Source: an uncultured Lysobacterales bacterium
Lineage (GTDB): Bacteria > Pseudomonadota > Gammaproteobacteria > Xanthomonadales > SZUA-36
NCBI GenBank assembly: GCA_937995275.1
Contig: CALKKN010000022.1
Span: 1-7,311, forward strand
DNA length: 7,311 bases
Direction: 5' to 3'
The translations under genes and the position numbers were made by a program. Positions within the stretch are counted from its first letter, which is position 1. The number at the start of each line of letters is the position of its first letter. The notes under the pieces were generated by a model, which was not told where the DNA came from, did no database searches, and worked only from the letters and a program-made list of their open reading frames with translations. This document shows positions 1 to 6,672 of this stretch, in pieces.

Positions 1-1
1 C

Positions 2-34
2 GAGGATTACGACACGATCCAGATCGTGGACTGA
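2..34 (+). CDS. C-terminal end of an upstream gene, probably an efflux periplasmic adaptor (partial)
   Basis: An open frame enters from the left edge and ends in TGA at 32-34, encoding the tail EDYDTIQIVD. MacB-type ATPase/permease operons usually begin with an HlyD/MacA-like membrane-fusion protein. Such adaptors often end in a short acidic and aromatic stretch followed by a beta strand, and this tail fits that pattern. The gap to the ATPase start is 61 bp with no obvious terminator, so co-transcription is likely. Ten residues cannot prove the family. The assignment rests mainly on context. Confidence 0.45.
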   Translation, partial: EDYDTIQIVD

Positions 35-80
35 CCCGACGGAACCAAGGCACCTGTATCACCCACACCAAACACACCCC

Positions 81-86
81 AGGAGG
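81..86 (+). promoter_or_regulatory. Ribosome binding site of the ABC ATPase
   Basis: AGGAGG lies 9 nt before the ATG at 96. It is a consensus Shine-Dalgarno sequence and fixes the start of the ATPase gene. Confidence 0.8.
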
Positions 87-95
87 ATCTCACAC

Positions 96-821
96 ATGTT
101 GAAAATGACCGATGTCAGCAAGGTCTACCGCACGGAACTCATAGAGACTCATGCCCTGCGCGACCTGACGCTGCACGTGGACGAAGGCGAGTTCGTCGCC
201 GTGACGGGGCCGTCCGGCTCCGGGAAAACCACGTTTCTGAACATCGCCGGGCTGCTGGAAACGCCCAGCAGCGGCAGCTATCTTCTCGACCGCGCCGACG
301 TCAGCGACCTCAATGACCGGCAACGGTCACGGATCCGCAACGAGAAGGTCGGCTTCATCTTCCAGAGCTTCAACCTGATCCCGGACCTCAGCCTCGCCGA
401 CAACGTGGACGTTCCGCTGCGCTACCGCGGCTGGTCCGGCGCGCAGCGGCGCAGGGCCACCGGCGAGATGCTCGACCTGGTGGGCCTGGGCTCGCGCAAG
501 GACTACCTGCCTTCGCAGCTCTCCGGCGGTCAGCAGCAACGCGTTGCGATCGCCCGCGCGCTGGCCGGGCAGCCCCGCTTCCTGCTGGCGGACGAACCCA
601 CCGGTAATCTCGATTCGGAGATGGCCGAGCAGGTCATGCAGCTGCTGGAGAGCATCAACCGGGAGGGCACCACCATCGTCATGGTCACCCACGATCCGGA
701 CCTCGCTGCCCGGGCGCACCGCAACATCCATATCCTCGATGGCCGCGCCAGCGACCAGGGGCTGCCGGAGCAGTCCGTCGTCACCCCGTTGGACGCGCAC
801 CGGGAGGCCGCCCATGCTTAG
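96..821 (+). CDS. ABC transporter ATP-binding protein, MacB/LolD type
   Basis: This 241-residue cytoplasmic ATPase would power the two membrane permeases encoded just downstream. All nucleotide-binding motifs are intact: Walker [10 protein letters not shown] at residues 38-46, Q-loop glutamine Q90 in [10 protein letters not shown], signature LSGGQQQR at 142-149, Walker B FLLADE at 162-167 with catalytic E167, D-loop region through D173, and H-loop H199 in VTHD. The signature and the ADEPTGNLD sequence are typical of the MacB/LolD/FtsE branch, whose members act with FtsX-fold permeases to extrude substrates or pull lipoproteins from the inner membrane by mechanotransmission. The length is normal for the family. 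The start has a consensus ribosome binding site. Its stop overlaps the next gene by 8 bp, indicating translational coupling. A likely adaptor gene upstream argues for MacAB-like efflux rather than LolCDE. The substrate cannot be read from the sequence. Confidence 0.93.
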   Translation: MLKMTDVSKVYRTELIETHALRDLTLHVDEGEFVAVTGPSGSGKTTFLNIAGLLETPSSGSYLLDRADVSDLNDRQRSRIRNEKVGFIFQSFNLIPDLSLADNVDVPLRYRGWSGAQRRRATGEMLDLVGLGSRKDYLPSQLSGGQQQRVAIARALAGQPRFLLADEPTGNLDSEMAEQVMQLLESINREGTTIVMVTHDPDLAARAHRNIHILDGRASDQGLPEQSVVTPLDAHREAAHA

Positions 822-2136
822 CTATTACCTCGCACTGGCCCTCGCCAGCATGCGCCGGACGCCGGTGCTGAGCAGCCTGATGGTCCTGGCGCTGGGGCTG
901 GGCATCGGCGCCTTCATGACCACGTTTACGGTGTACTACCTGATGTCGGGCGACCCGATCCCGCACAAGAGCGACGTGCTCTTCGCGGTGCAGCTCGACA
1001 ACTGGGACCCCAACAGCCCGCCCACCGAGTCCGCCGAGGACGTGCAGCCGCAGCTGACCTGGCAGGACGGCCTCAACCTGATGCGGGCGGACACACCGGC
1101 GACGCGCCAGGCGCACATGTATTCCACCGGCGCGATCGTCGTGCCCGAGGGCGACGAGCCGCCGTTCGACGAGAACATCCGCGCCACGTACCAGACCTTT
1201 TTCGAGATGTTCGACGTGCCCTTCCTGCACGGCGGCGCCTGGGACGGCCGTGCGGACGAGGAGCGCGCCAGCGTGGCCGTGATCGGTCGTGAGCTCAACG
1301 ACAAGCTCTTCGGCGGAGGCGACAGTGTCGGCAAGAGCATCCGCCTGGACGACAACTACTTCAAGGTCGTCGGCGTGATCGACGACTGGCAGCCCACGCC
1401 GCGGTTCTATCACTCGGACTGGAGCCGGGCGTTTGCCGACACGGCACAGATCTTCGTCCCGATGACACGGGCCATCGACGAACCCATGGGTCCCCGCGGC
1501 AACACCAACTGCTGGGCGCCGTTGGACGAAAGTGTCCCGGTCATCGAGGCATTCCTGAAATCGGAATGCGTCTGGACCCAGTTCTGGGCCGAGCTCGAAA
1601 CCCCGGAGCAGGTCGCCGCCTACAAGGATTACCTCGACAACTACGTCCGCGACCAGAAGGAAGTCGGGCGCTTCCCCCGGCCGCTGAACACGTTCATCTC
1701 CGATGTGAACGAGTGGCTGGATGTCATGGGCGTGGTCGGCAACGACAACCGGGTTCAGCTGCGCCTGAGCTTCCTGTTCCTGGTGGTGTGCGTATTGAAC
1801 ACCGTGGGGTTGCTGCTGGCCAAGTTCCTCGGCAAGGGCGGCGAAGTCGCGCTGCGCCGCGCCATGGGCGCCAGCCGCGGCGCGGTATTCAGCCAGAACC
1901 TGGTGGAAGTCGGAACGATCGGCGTTCTGGGCGGCCTGTTGGGCATTGGATTGGCCTGGCTGGGACTGCGTGCGGTGGAGAGTCTGTACCGGGGCTATCA
2001 GCACCTGGTGCACCTGGACGTGATGATGCTGACGGCAGCCGTCGGCCTGTCCGTGGCCGCGGCCGTCGCGGCCGGTCTCTACCCGGTCTGGCGCGTCTCC
2101 CGGCTGCAGCCGGCCGGCCTGCTGAAGACCCAGTAA
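814..2136 (+). CDS. ABC transporter permease, MacB/FtsX type (first of pair)
   Basis: This 440-residue inner-membrane permease has the MacB layout. There is one N-terminal transmembrane helix (about 18-44), a large periplasmic domain (about 45-315), and a C-terminal FtsX-like unit with three helices (about 318-338, 366-388 and 409-431). The loop after the second helix contains [14 protein letters not shown] (342-355), the conserved cytoplasmic segment thought to contact the ATPase. The tail [14 protein letters not shown] is also typical. The ATG at 814 is chosen because it follows GGGAGG (802-807) by 6 nt and overlaps the ATPase stop; the frame stays open upstream to 544, but that stretch lies inside the ATPase gene. 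The periplasmic domain holds two cysteines, C233 and C252, which could form a disulfide. The protein differs clearly from the next permease, so the transporter is probably a heterodimer. Substrate unknown. Confidence 0.9.
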   Translation: MLSYYLALALASMRRTPVLSSLMVLALGLGIGAFMTTFTVYYLMSGDPIPHKSDVLFAVQLDNWDPNSPPTESAEDVQPQLTWQDGLNLMRADTPATRQAHMYSTGAIVVPEGDEPPFDENIRATYQTFFEMFDVPFLHGGAWDGRADEERASVAVIGRELNDKLFGGGDSVGKSIRLDDNYFKVVGVIDDWQPTPRFYHSDWSRAFADTAQIFVPMTRAIDEPMGPRGNTNCWAPLDESVPVIEAFLKSECVWTQFWAELETPEQVAAYKDYLDNYVRDQKEVGRFPRPLNTFISDVNEWLDVMGVVGNDNRVQLRLSFLFLVVCVLNTVGLLLAKFLGKGGEVALRRAMGASRGAVFSQNLVEVGTIGVLGGLLGIGLAWLGLRAVESLYRGYQHLVHLDVMMLTAAVGLSVAAAVAAGLYPVWRVSRLQPAGLLKTQ

Positions 2137-2160
2137 GGGCAACCCAGAGAGGAATATGTC

Positions 2161-3378
2161 ATGAATGATTTTGGACCCATTTTCAGGACCCTGCTCCGCA
2201 ACAAACTGGGCGCCCTGCTGATTGCGCTGCAGATCGCGCTGACCTTGGCCGTCGTCACCAACGCCGCCTACATCATCGGTCAGCGAGCCGACGACGTGGC
2301 GCGTCCGTCCGGCCTCGACGAGGCCAACACGGCGATTTTCCACACCACGCTATTCGATTCCAACGTCGATCAGCAGCAACTGCGGCGCGACGATCTGGAC
2401 GCGCTGCGCAACCTGCCCGGCGTGGTGGCCGCAGTCCCGATCCAGTCCGTTCCGATCAGCGGCAGCGGCTGGGGTGAGGACTACTACACCACGCCGGAGA
2501 TGACCTCCGACGAATCCATCAACTTCGGCATGTTCATGGTCGACGAGCACGGGCTGGACACCCTCGATCTGGAAATGCTGGGGGGCCGCAACTTCCGTCC
2601 GGAAGAGATGACGCTGCGCAGCCTGGAGAGCTTCGAGTCTCCGCGCGTGACCATCGTCAGCCAAGCGCTGGCGGATGCGCTGTTCCCGGATGGCGACGCG
2701 CTGGGCAAAACCGTCTACGACGAGCCCAATGGCGAAAAGCCGATGGAGATTATCGGCATCTACGATCACATGCAGAATGCCTGGCCGCACTCGGACAACG
2801 TCAACCGCACGGCGCTGATCCCGGCCTACGCCAATTTCGGCGGCCAGATGATGTACCTGGTGCGCGCCGAACCGGGCCAGCGGGACGCGGTCATGGCGGC
2901 GGGCGAGGCCTACCTCGCCAAGAACCGCAGCCGCATCGTCGAGCACGTCCGCAGCTACGAGGAGCAGAAACGCCGCACCTACGATGGCGACATCGCCATG
3001 ATCACGCTGATGTCCGCCGTCATCACGGTACTCGCGGCCGTCACCGGCCTGGGTATCGTCGGGCTCGCCTGGTTCAGCGTCACGCAGCGCCGCAAGCAGA
3101 TCGGCACCCGCCGCGCGCTGGGCGCCACCCGGCTCGACATCGTGCGCTATTTCATGGTGGAGAACTGGATGATCACCAGCATCGGTATCGTCATCGGCAT
3201 CGTGGGGGCCGTCACGCTCAATTGGTTCCTCGACACCGAGTACAGCACCGGGCGCGTGCCGCTCTGGTACCTGCCGGCCGGCATGGTCGCGCTCTGGCTG
3301 CTCGGCCAACTCGCCGTGTTGCTGCCGGCCCGCCGCGCGGCCAGCATTCCGCCGGCCCTCGCTACACGCAGCGTCTGA
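2161..3378 (+). CDS. ABC transporter permease, MacB/FtsX type (second of pair)
   Basis: This 405-residue protein has the same topology as the preceding permease: a first transmembrane helix at about 17-39, a periplasmic MacB-like domain at about 41-275, and C-terminal helices at about 279-306, 332-357 and 368-389. The conserved ATPase-coupling loop reads RRKQIGTRRALGATRLDIV (310-328), closely matching the FtsX/MacB pattern. The C-terminus LPARRAASIPPALATRSV is the usual family ending. The start ATG follows a GAGAGGA ribosome binding site (2147-2153) by 7 nt and lies 24 bp after the first permease, so the genes form one operon. Its periplasmic domain is shorter than that of its partner and has no cysteines. 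With the ATPase and the presumed adaptor it would complete an exporter of the MacAB type with split, non-identical permeases. What it exports is not visible. Confidence 0.9.
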   Translation: MNDFGPIFRTLLRNKLGALLIALQIALTLAVVTNAAYIIGQRADDVARPSGLDEANTAIFHTTLFDSNVDQQQLRRDDLDALRNLPGVVAAVPIQSVPISGSGWGEDYYTTPEMTSDESINFGMFMVDEHGLDTLDLEMLGGRNFRPEEMTLRSLESFESPRVTIVSQALADALFPDGDALGKTVYDEPNGEKPMEIIGIYDHMQNAWPHSDNVNRTALIPAYANFGGQMMYLVRAEPGQRDAVMAAGEAYLAKNRSRIVEHVRSYEEQKRRTYDGDIAMITLMSAVITVLAAVTGLGIVGLAWFSVTQRRKQIGTRRALGATRLDIVRYFMVENWMITSIGIVIGIVGAVTLNWFLDTEYSTGRVPLWYLPAGMVALWLLGQLAVLLPARRAASIPPALATRSV

Positions 3379-3383
3379 AGCGA

Positions 3384-3431
3384 CAACGGGGGCGGCGGGT
3401 CGCCTTCGGCTCCTGCGCCGCCCCCCCGTTG
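3384..3431. terminator. GC-rich hairpin between convergent genes, possible bidirectional terminator
   Basis: CAACGGGGGCGGCG (3384-3397) pairs with CGCCGCCCCCCCGTTG (3416-3431): 14 base pairs with two extra C residues bulged on one side and an 18-nt loop. It lies 5 nt after the stop of the second permease and 17 nt beyond the stop of the convergent dehydrogenase gene, exactly where a shared terminator is expected. No T-run follows on either strand, so it is not a canonical intrinsic terminator. It could instead protect 3' ends or block read-through. Confidence 0.5.
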
Positions 3432-3448
3432 CAATCGATTCTGCCGGG

Positions 3449-5029
3449 CTACTGCAACGCCTCGCAGAGCGCCACGTTGTCCGGCACGATGCGTTCGATG
3501 GGAATCTCCCCCGCCAGGCTCAGCGAGGTAATCTCATAACTGACGAGGCCCTCCTCGCAGTCGCTCCAGGAGATGGTCATCGTGCCGCCAGGTACCGGCG
3601 GGTCCACGGCCGGAACCGGGGAATCGAACACGCCGCCGGAGGTGACATAGATATCGAGCGTCGCCGTATCGCCGCTGTAAGGCCCCTGAGCGGTCAGCCA
3701 GCGGTGCCCCGGTTCACCCAGAATGGCCGTGACGTCCTCCGGCGGCCGCTCGACGTCGTAAGTGAACCAGGCCAGGAATACGATCTCCGTCTCGGGCAAC
3801 ACGATGATGAAAAAGCCCTGGCCGGCCGTCAGCGGGTTGTACCAGGCGTCGTTGAGCCCCGGGTTGATCGTGAATCCTTCCTGGACCGGGTCGCCGTCGC
3901 TAAGCAGGTAAATGCCGCTGGCCTGGCTGGCCAGATAGACGTTGCCGTCCTCGTCCAGGCCGAAGGTCGGGATATTGTGCGGCGTGTCGGCGAGCTCCGT
4001 GGAAGTCCAGGAATCGCCGTCCCGGGTCAGGCCCCAAACGCGGCCGGTGCAGTAATCGCCGTACAGGTACATGCCCTGCATGGCGGGGTAGGCGCTGCCG
4101 CGATAGACCTCGCCGCCGGTAATCGAGCAACCCAGGTCATGGCCGTACTCGGCCACGGGCAGCGTCAGGCCGGCCTGATCGCATCCGCCGCCGCCCGTGC
4201 ATTGCGAACCTTCCATGACGTCCCAGCCATAGTTCTCACCGCCGGTCGAAGTCGACGGCTGGAAGTCGACCTCCTCCCGCTGATTCTGGCCGACATCGGC
4301 AATAAACAGGTCGCCTGTCTGCCGGTCGAAGGCAATCCGCCAGGGGTTGCGCAGGCCGAGCGCCCAGATTTCGTCCCGCACCGACCCGTCGCCGACGAAG
4401 GGATTGTCGGCCGGAATCGCGTACGTGCCATGCACGGGATCCACGTCGATGCGAATCAGTTTGCCGAGCAGCGTGCTGCCGTCCTGGCCGGCATCTTCCG
4501 GGTCGAAGGAGCCTCCGCCATCGCCAAGCCCCAGGTAGAGCATGCCGTCCGGCCCGAACTGAAGGCGTCCGCCGTTATGGTTCTCGAATGGCTGGGTAAC
4601 GATCAGAATGATCTCCTCACTTGCCGGATCGGCGAGGTTGGGTTCGTCTGACACCCGGAACCGCGACAATACGGTGCCTCCGCCCCCACCCGTGTACCAC
4701 ACGTAGAAATAGCCGGACTCGGCGTAGTCCGGGGCGAACGCCAGGCTGAGCAGGCCTTGCTCGTTGCCCGAATCCTCGACCTGGTTTCGGATGTCCAGGA
4801 ACGGCGTCAAGATGTCCTCACCCCCGTCATTGATGTAGATAGTCCCGTTCTGGCGGACGAGGAAGAGGCGGCCGGAGCCGTCACCGGCGTTCGTGATGTC
4901 GACCACCGAGCGCAGATTGCTGACCAGCGTGAGCTGCAGGTCGATGGGCTGAGCTGCGACCGCCGCCGGCAGCAGCAGGAGCAGGCACGCCAGGCGAGCG
5001 CGCCACTTCAGGGCGATGCATGCAGTCAA
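3449..5029 (-). CDS. Secreted PQQ-dependent sugar dehydrogenase family protein with extra C-terminal domain
   Basis: This 526-residue protein belongs to the glucose/sorbosone dehydrogenase beta-propeller family (soluble GDH, aldose dehydrogenase YliI/Asd), which oxidises sugars in the periplasm using PQQ. A signal peptide spans about residues 1-26 (basic start, leucine-rich core, AVAA before Q27). The propeller covers about 30-378. HNGGRLQFGPDGMLYLGLGD begins at 151, and H151 matches the catalytic base of soluble GDH. LRNPWRIAFD (226-235), ADVGQNQREEVDF (244-256) and GGENYGW (263-269) are family landmarks. Four cysteines, C277, C283, C301 and C327, sit where related proteins carry disulfides. 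Residues about 388-526 form a separate domain not needed by the enzyme fold, with C491 and C522. The start codon is TTG, supported by GGAGG 9 nt upstream; the only nearby ATG (5021-5019) is out of frame. No PQQ biosynthesis gene is nearby. The true substrate is uncertain. Confidence 0.88.
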   Translation of the reverse strand: MTACIALKWRARLACLLLLLPAAVAAQPIDLQLTLVSNLRSVVDITNAGDGSGRLFLVRQNGTIYINDGGEDILTPFLDIRNQVEDSGNEQGLLSLAFAPDYAESGYFYVWYTGGGGGTVLSRFRVSDEPNLADPASEEIILIVTQPFENHNGGRLQFGPDGMLYLGLGDGGGSFDPEDAGQDGSTLLGKLIRIDVDPVHGTYAIPADNPFVGDGSVRDEIWALGLRNPWRIAFDRQTGDLFIADVGQNQREEVDFQPSTSTGGENYGWDVMEGSQCTGGGGCDQAGLTLPVAEYGHDLGCSITGGEVYRGSAYPAMQGMYLYGDYCTGRVWGLTRDGDSWTSTELADTPHNIPTFGLDEDGNVYLASQASGIYLLSDGDPVQEGFTINPGLNDAWYNPLTAGQGFFIIVLPETEIVFLAWFTYDVERPPEDVTAILGEPGHRWLTAQGPYSGDTATLDIYVTSGGVFDSPVPAVDPPVPGGTMTISWSDCEEGLVSYEITSLSLAGEIPIERIVPDNVALCEALQ

Positions 5030-5038
5030 TTCCGTGAG

Positions 5039-5043
5039 CCTCC
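5039..5043 (-). promoter_or_regulatory. Ribosome binding site supporting a TTG start for the sugar dehydrogenase
   Basis: On the minus strand GGAGG is followed by a 9-nt spacer and then TTG at 5029-5027. No ATG or GTG lies in frame in this stretch, and the protein from TTG begins with a good signal peptide. The site therefore decides the start. Confidence 0.7.
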
Positions 5044-5064
5044 GTGTGGGGTCAAGCAGGTATA

Positions 5065-5093
5065 ACTATAGTCGGCGGGGAGCCACTATGCAG
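5065..5093 (-). promoter_or_regulatory. Possible promoter of the sugar dehydrogenase gene
   Basis: In the 92-bp gap between the MFS stop and the dehydrogenase start there is an isolated AT-rich patch. On the minus strand TATAGT (5070-5065) matches the -10 consensus at five of six positions. The hexamer 17 nt upstream, CTGCAT (5093-5088), is a poor -35 match. The -10 lies inside the 8-bp palindrome ACTATAGT (5065-5072). A separate promoter is plausible, but a weak -35 means an activator or read-through from the MFS gene remains possible. Confidence 0.35.
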
Positions 5094-5121
5094 GCGCGGT
5101 GTCGACCCTGCCGTCTGCGGG

Positions 5122-6366
5122 TCAGGCCTCCCAATCCCGCTCCAGCCACCGGGACGCCAGCCAGAACAGCGAGGCTGCGATAACGTAGAAACCGGTACCG
5201 GCCAGAATCGAGTAGCGCAGCGATTCGTCGCCGAAGCGCAGCGACAGCATGTCGGACAGGGCGCCGATGGCCCAGGTGCCGATCCCGATCCCGATCAGGT
5301 TGTTGATGAAGAGAAACACGGCAGACGCCGTGGCGCGCATATCCGGCCGCACCAGGTGTTGGATCGCCGATATCACCGGCCCGAGCCACGCCAGCCCCAG
5401 CGCGGTCGGAACCAGCAGCACGAAAAAGGTCAGCACCAGTGTCGGCGACAGAATGCCGAGCAGGTAGAACGGCACGGTGAGCACGAACGCGAGGGCGGGA
5501 ATCGTCAGGTAGCGCGTGCGCTTCGCCTGCCCAAACCGGTCGCCCAGCCAGCCCCCGGCCCAGATGCCGACCAGCCCGCCGACCAGAACGATGGCGCCGA
5601 AATACAACGAGGCGTCCAGCAGGGTCAGGCCGTAGCTGCGCACAAAAAACGACGGCAGCCAGAAGAACAGACCGTAGCCCATCATCGACGAGCACGAGGC
5701 GCCCAGCGAGACCAGCCAGAAACTGGGCTTGGACGTCAGGGTCACCAGGATCAGGCGCAGTCCCGGCGGCTGCTGAGCCGCGGGCGCCGCGTCGAATCTG
5801 CCGCGGGGCGGCTCCCTGACCGACAGCCGGAACACGGGCGCGATCGCGATGCCGGCCAGCCCCACGGCGAAGAACGCCCAGCGCCAGTCGATGTGGCTGG
5901 CGATCAGCCCGCCGAACACGATCCCCAGCGCGCTGCCGATCGGGATGCCGAACGAATAGATGCTCAGCGCGCGGGCGCGCTGATGCGCCGGAAAGCAGTC
6001 CGCGATCAGGGAGTAGGCGGGCGCCACGCCCCCGGCTTCGCCCACGCCCACACCGAGCCGTGCCAGGAACAGCTGGCCGAAGTTCTGGGCGAGGCCGCAA
6101 ACCGCCGTCATCGCGCTCCAGATGGTCAGGGCCCCGGTAATGATCCAGGTGCGGCTGAACCGGTCGGCGAGCATCGCGACGGGGATGCCCAGGCCGGTGT
6201 AGAACAACGCAAAGGCCAGCCCACCCATCAGGCCGAGTTGCGTGTCGGTGAGCCCGAGTTCCGCCTTGATGGGGACGGCGAGAATGCCGACGATCTGGCG
6301 GTCGATGAAATTGAACGTATACACCAGAACCAGGATCAGCAGCACGCGGACCCGGCCATCGCTCAA
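5122..6366 (-). CDS. Spinster-type major facilitator superfamily transporter
   Basis: This 414-residue inner-membrane carrier has 12 predicted hydrophobic segments and the normal length for the family. The first helix carries YTFNFIDRQIVGIL (16-29), a signature of the spinster-like MFS branch with D22 and R23. Motif A appears as GIPVAMLADRFSR (60-72) in the loop between helices 2 and 3. The fourth-helix motif ARLGVGVGEAG (102-112) includes R103 and E110. The hydrophilic stretch around 183-200 is the central loop. Bacterial members are often found beside TonB-dependent receptors and hydrolases and are presumed to move small organic nutrients or lipids, but substrates are rarely known. The start is TTG with CAGGAG 12 nt upstream, a loose spacing; a GTG at codon 8 is an alternative. 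It lies 41 bp after the stop of the receptor remnant and 92 bp before the dehydrogenase. Confidence 0.85.
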   Translation of the reverse strand: MSDGRVRVLLILVLVYTFNFIDRQIVGILAVPIKAELGLTDTQLGLMGGLAFALFYTGLGIPVAMLADRFSRTWIITGALTIWSAMTAVCGLAQNFGQLFLARLGVGVGEAGGVAPAYSLIADCFPAHQRARALSIYSFGIPIGSALGIVFGGLIASHIDWRWAFFAVGLAGIAIAPVFRLSVREPPRGRFDAAPAAQQPPGLRLILVTLTSKPSFWLVSLGASCSSMMGYGLFFWLPSFFVRSYGLTLLDASLYFGAIVLVGGLVGIWAGGWLGDRFGQAKRTRYLTIPALAFVLTVPFYLLGILSPTLVLTFFVLLVPTALGLAWLGPVISAIQHLVRPDMRATASAVFLFINNLIGIGIGTWAIGALSDMLSLRFGDESLRYSILAGTGFYVIAASLFWLASRWLERDWEA

Positions 6367-6407
6367 CAGGCCCTGCGGCTCCTGACCGCCGAATTCGGGT
6401 CGTGACT

Positions 6408-6672
6408 TTACGGTTTCGTCGGAGATGCCCGGACCCTCACGCTGCAGGGCGCGGCCACCGCGGCCGCGCCCTGCGCAATATACACCTCAGGAAAGAATCG
6501 GAACCAGCGATACTGCACGTCCAGCCAGTACTGCCGGGGATTCCCGTAGAACGCGGTGATCGTGCCTTCGAGGCCCAGCGCCGGGAAGAAGTAGCCCCCC
6601 ACCTTGTATTCCTCGTCCGTCAGGTTCTTGCCGTGCAGGCCCACCTGCCAGTGACCGCGCAGCCGGGGTGTG
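6408..6672 (-). pseudogene. C-terminal remnant of a TonB-dependent receptor
   Basis: The frame encodes the last beta strands of an outer-membrane TonB-dependent receptor. WQVGLHGKNLTDEEYKVGGY is the classic penultimate-strand motif. It is followed by GLEGTITAFYGNPRQYWLDV and then QYRWF, which resembles the terminal aromatic signature recognised by the barrel assembly machinery (F codon at 6503-6501). Recognisable sequence begins near 6656. Plug, TonB box and nearly all of the barrel (normally 700-1000 residues) are missing, because the stop of the upstream membrane protein lies at 6673-6675. The frame also continues 30 residues past the terminal F through a hairpin, which receptors normally do not do. 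No start codon with a ribosome binding site is evident. The piece cannot form a barrel. I read it as what is left after a deletion, with the MFS gene downstream its likely former partner. Confidence 0.75.
6444..6474. repeat. Perfect 13-bp inverted repeat with 5-nt loop, possible former terminator
   Basis: GCAGGGCGCGGCC (6444-6456) and GGCCGCGCCCTGC (6462-6474) are exact reverse complements around a 5-nt loop. The structure lies 26 nt beyond the codon for the terminal aromatic residue of the receptor remnant, where an end-of-gene hairpin would be expected, yet it is inside the open frame. No T-run follows on either strand. Terminator, mRNA-stabilising structure or a dispersed palindromic element are all possible. 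Confidence 0.6.

Noticed and set aside
544..813. Upstream extension of the first permease frame inside the ATPase gene
   Set aside because: The extension overlaps conserved ATPase codons in another frame and is serine/arginine/proline-rich. The ATG at 814 has a ribosome binding site and gives the normal MacB N-terminus.
781..2343. Open frame of 520 codons on the minus strand opposite the first permease
   Set aside because: It is antisense to a clear MacB permease, is rich in H, Q, R and G as expected from a reversed high-GC gene, and shows no domain or ribosome binding site.
2350..3309. Open frame of 319 codons on the minus strand opposite the second permease
   Set aside because: It is a shadow of the permease, with skewed composition and no recognisable motif.
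3704..4651. Open frame of 315 codons on the plus strand opposite the sugar dehydrogenase
   Set aside because: The complementary strand encodes all conserved propeller motifs; this frame has none and no convincing start.
5279..5297. Short GATCCC tandem repeat
   Set aside because: It encodes a Gly-Ile repeat in a transmembrane helix of the MFS protein (GIGIG) and needs no other explanation.
5044..6405. Open frame of 453 codons on the plus strand opposite the MFS gene
   Set aside because: The product is low-complexity and dominated by Q, R, H, D and P, the mirror of a hydrophobic transporter in high-GC DNA. The minus-strand MFS protein has real family motifs.
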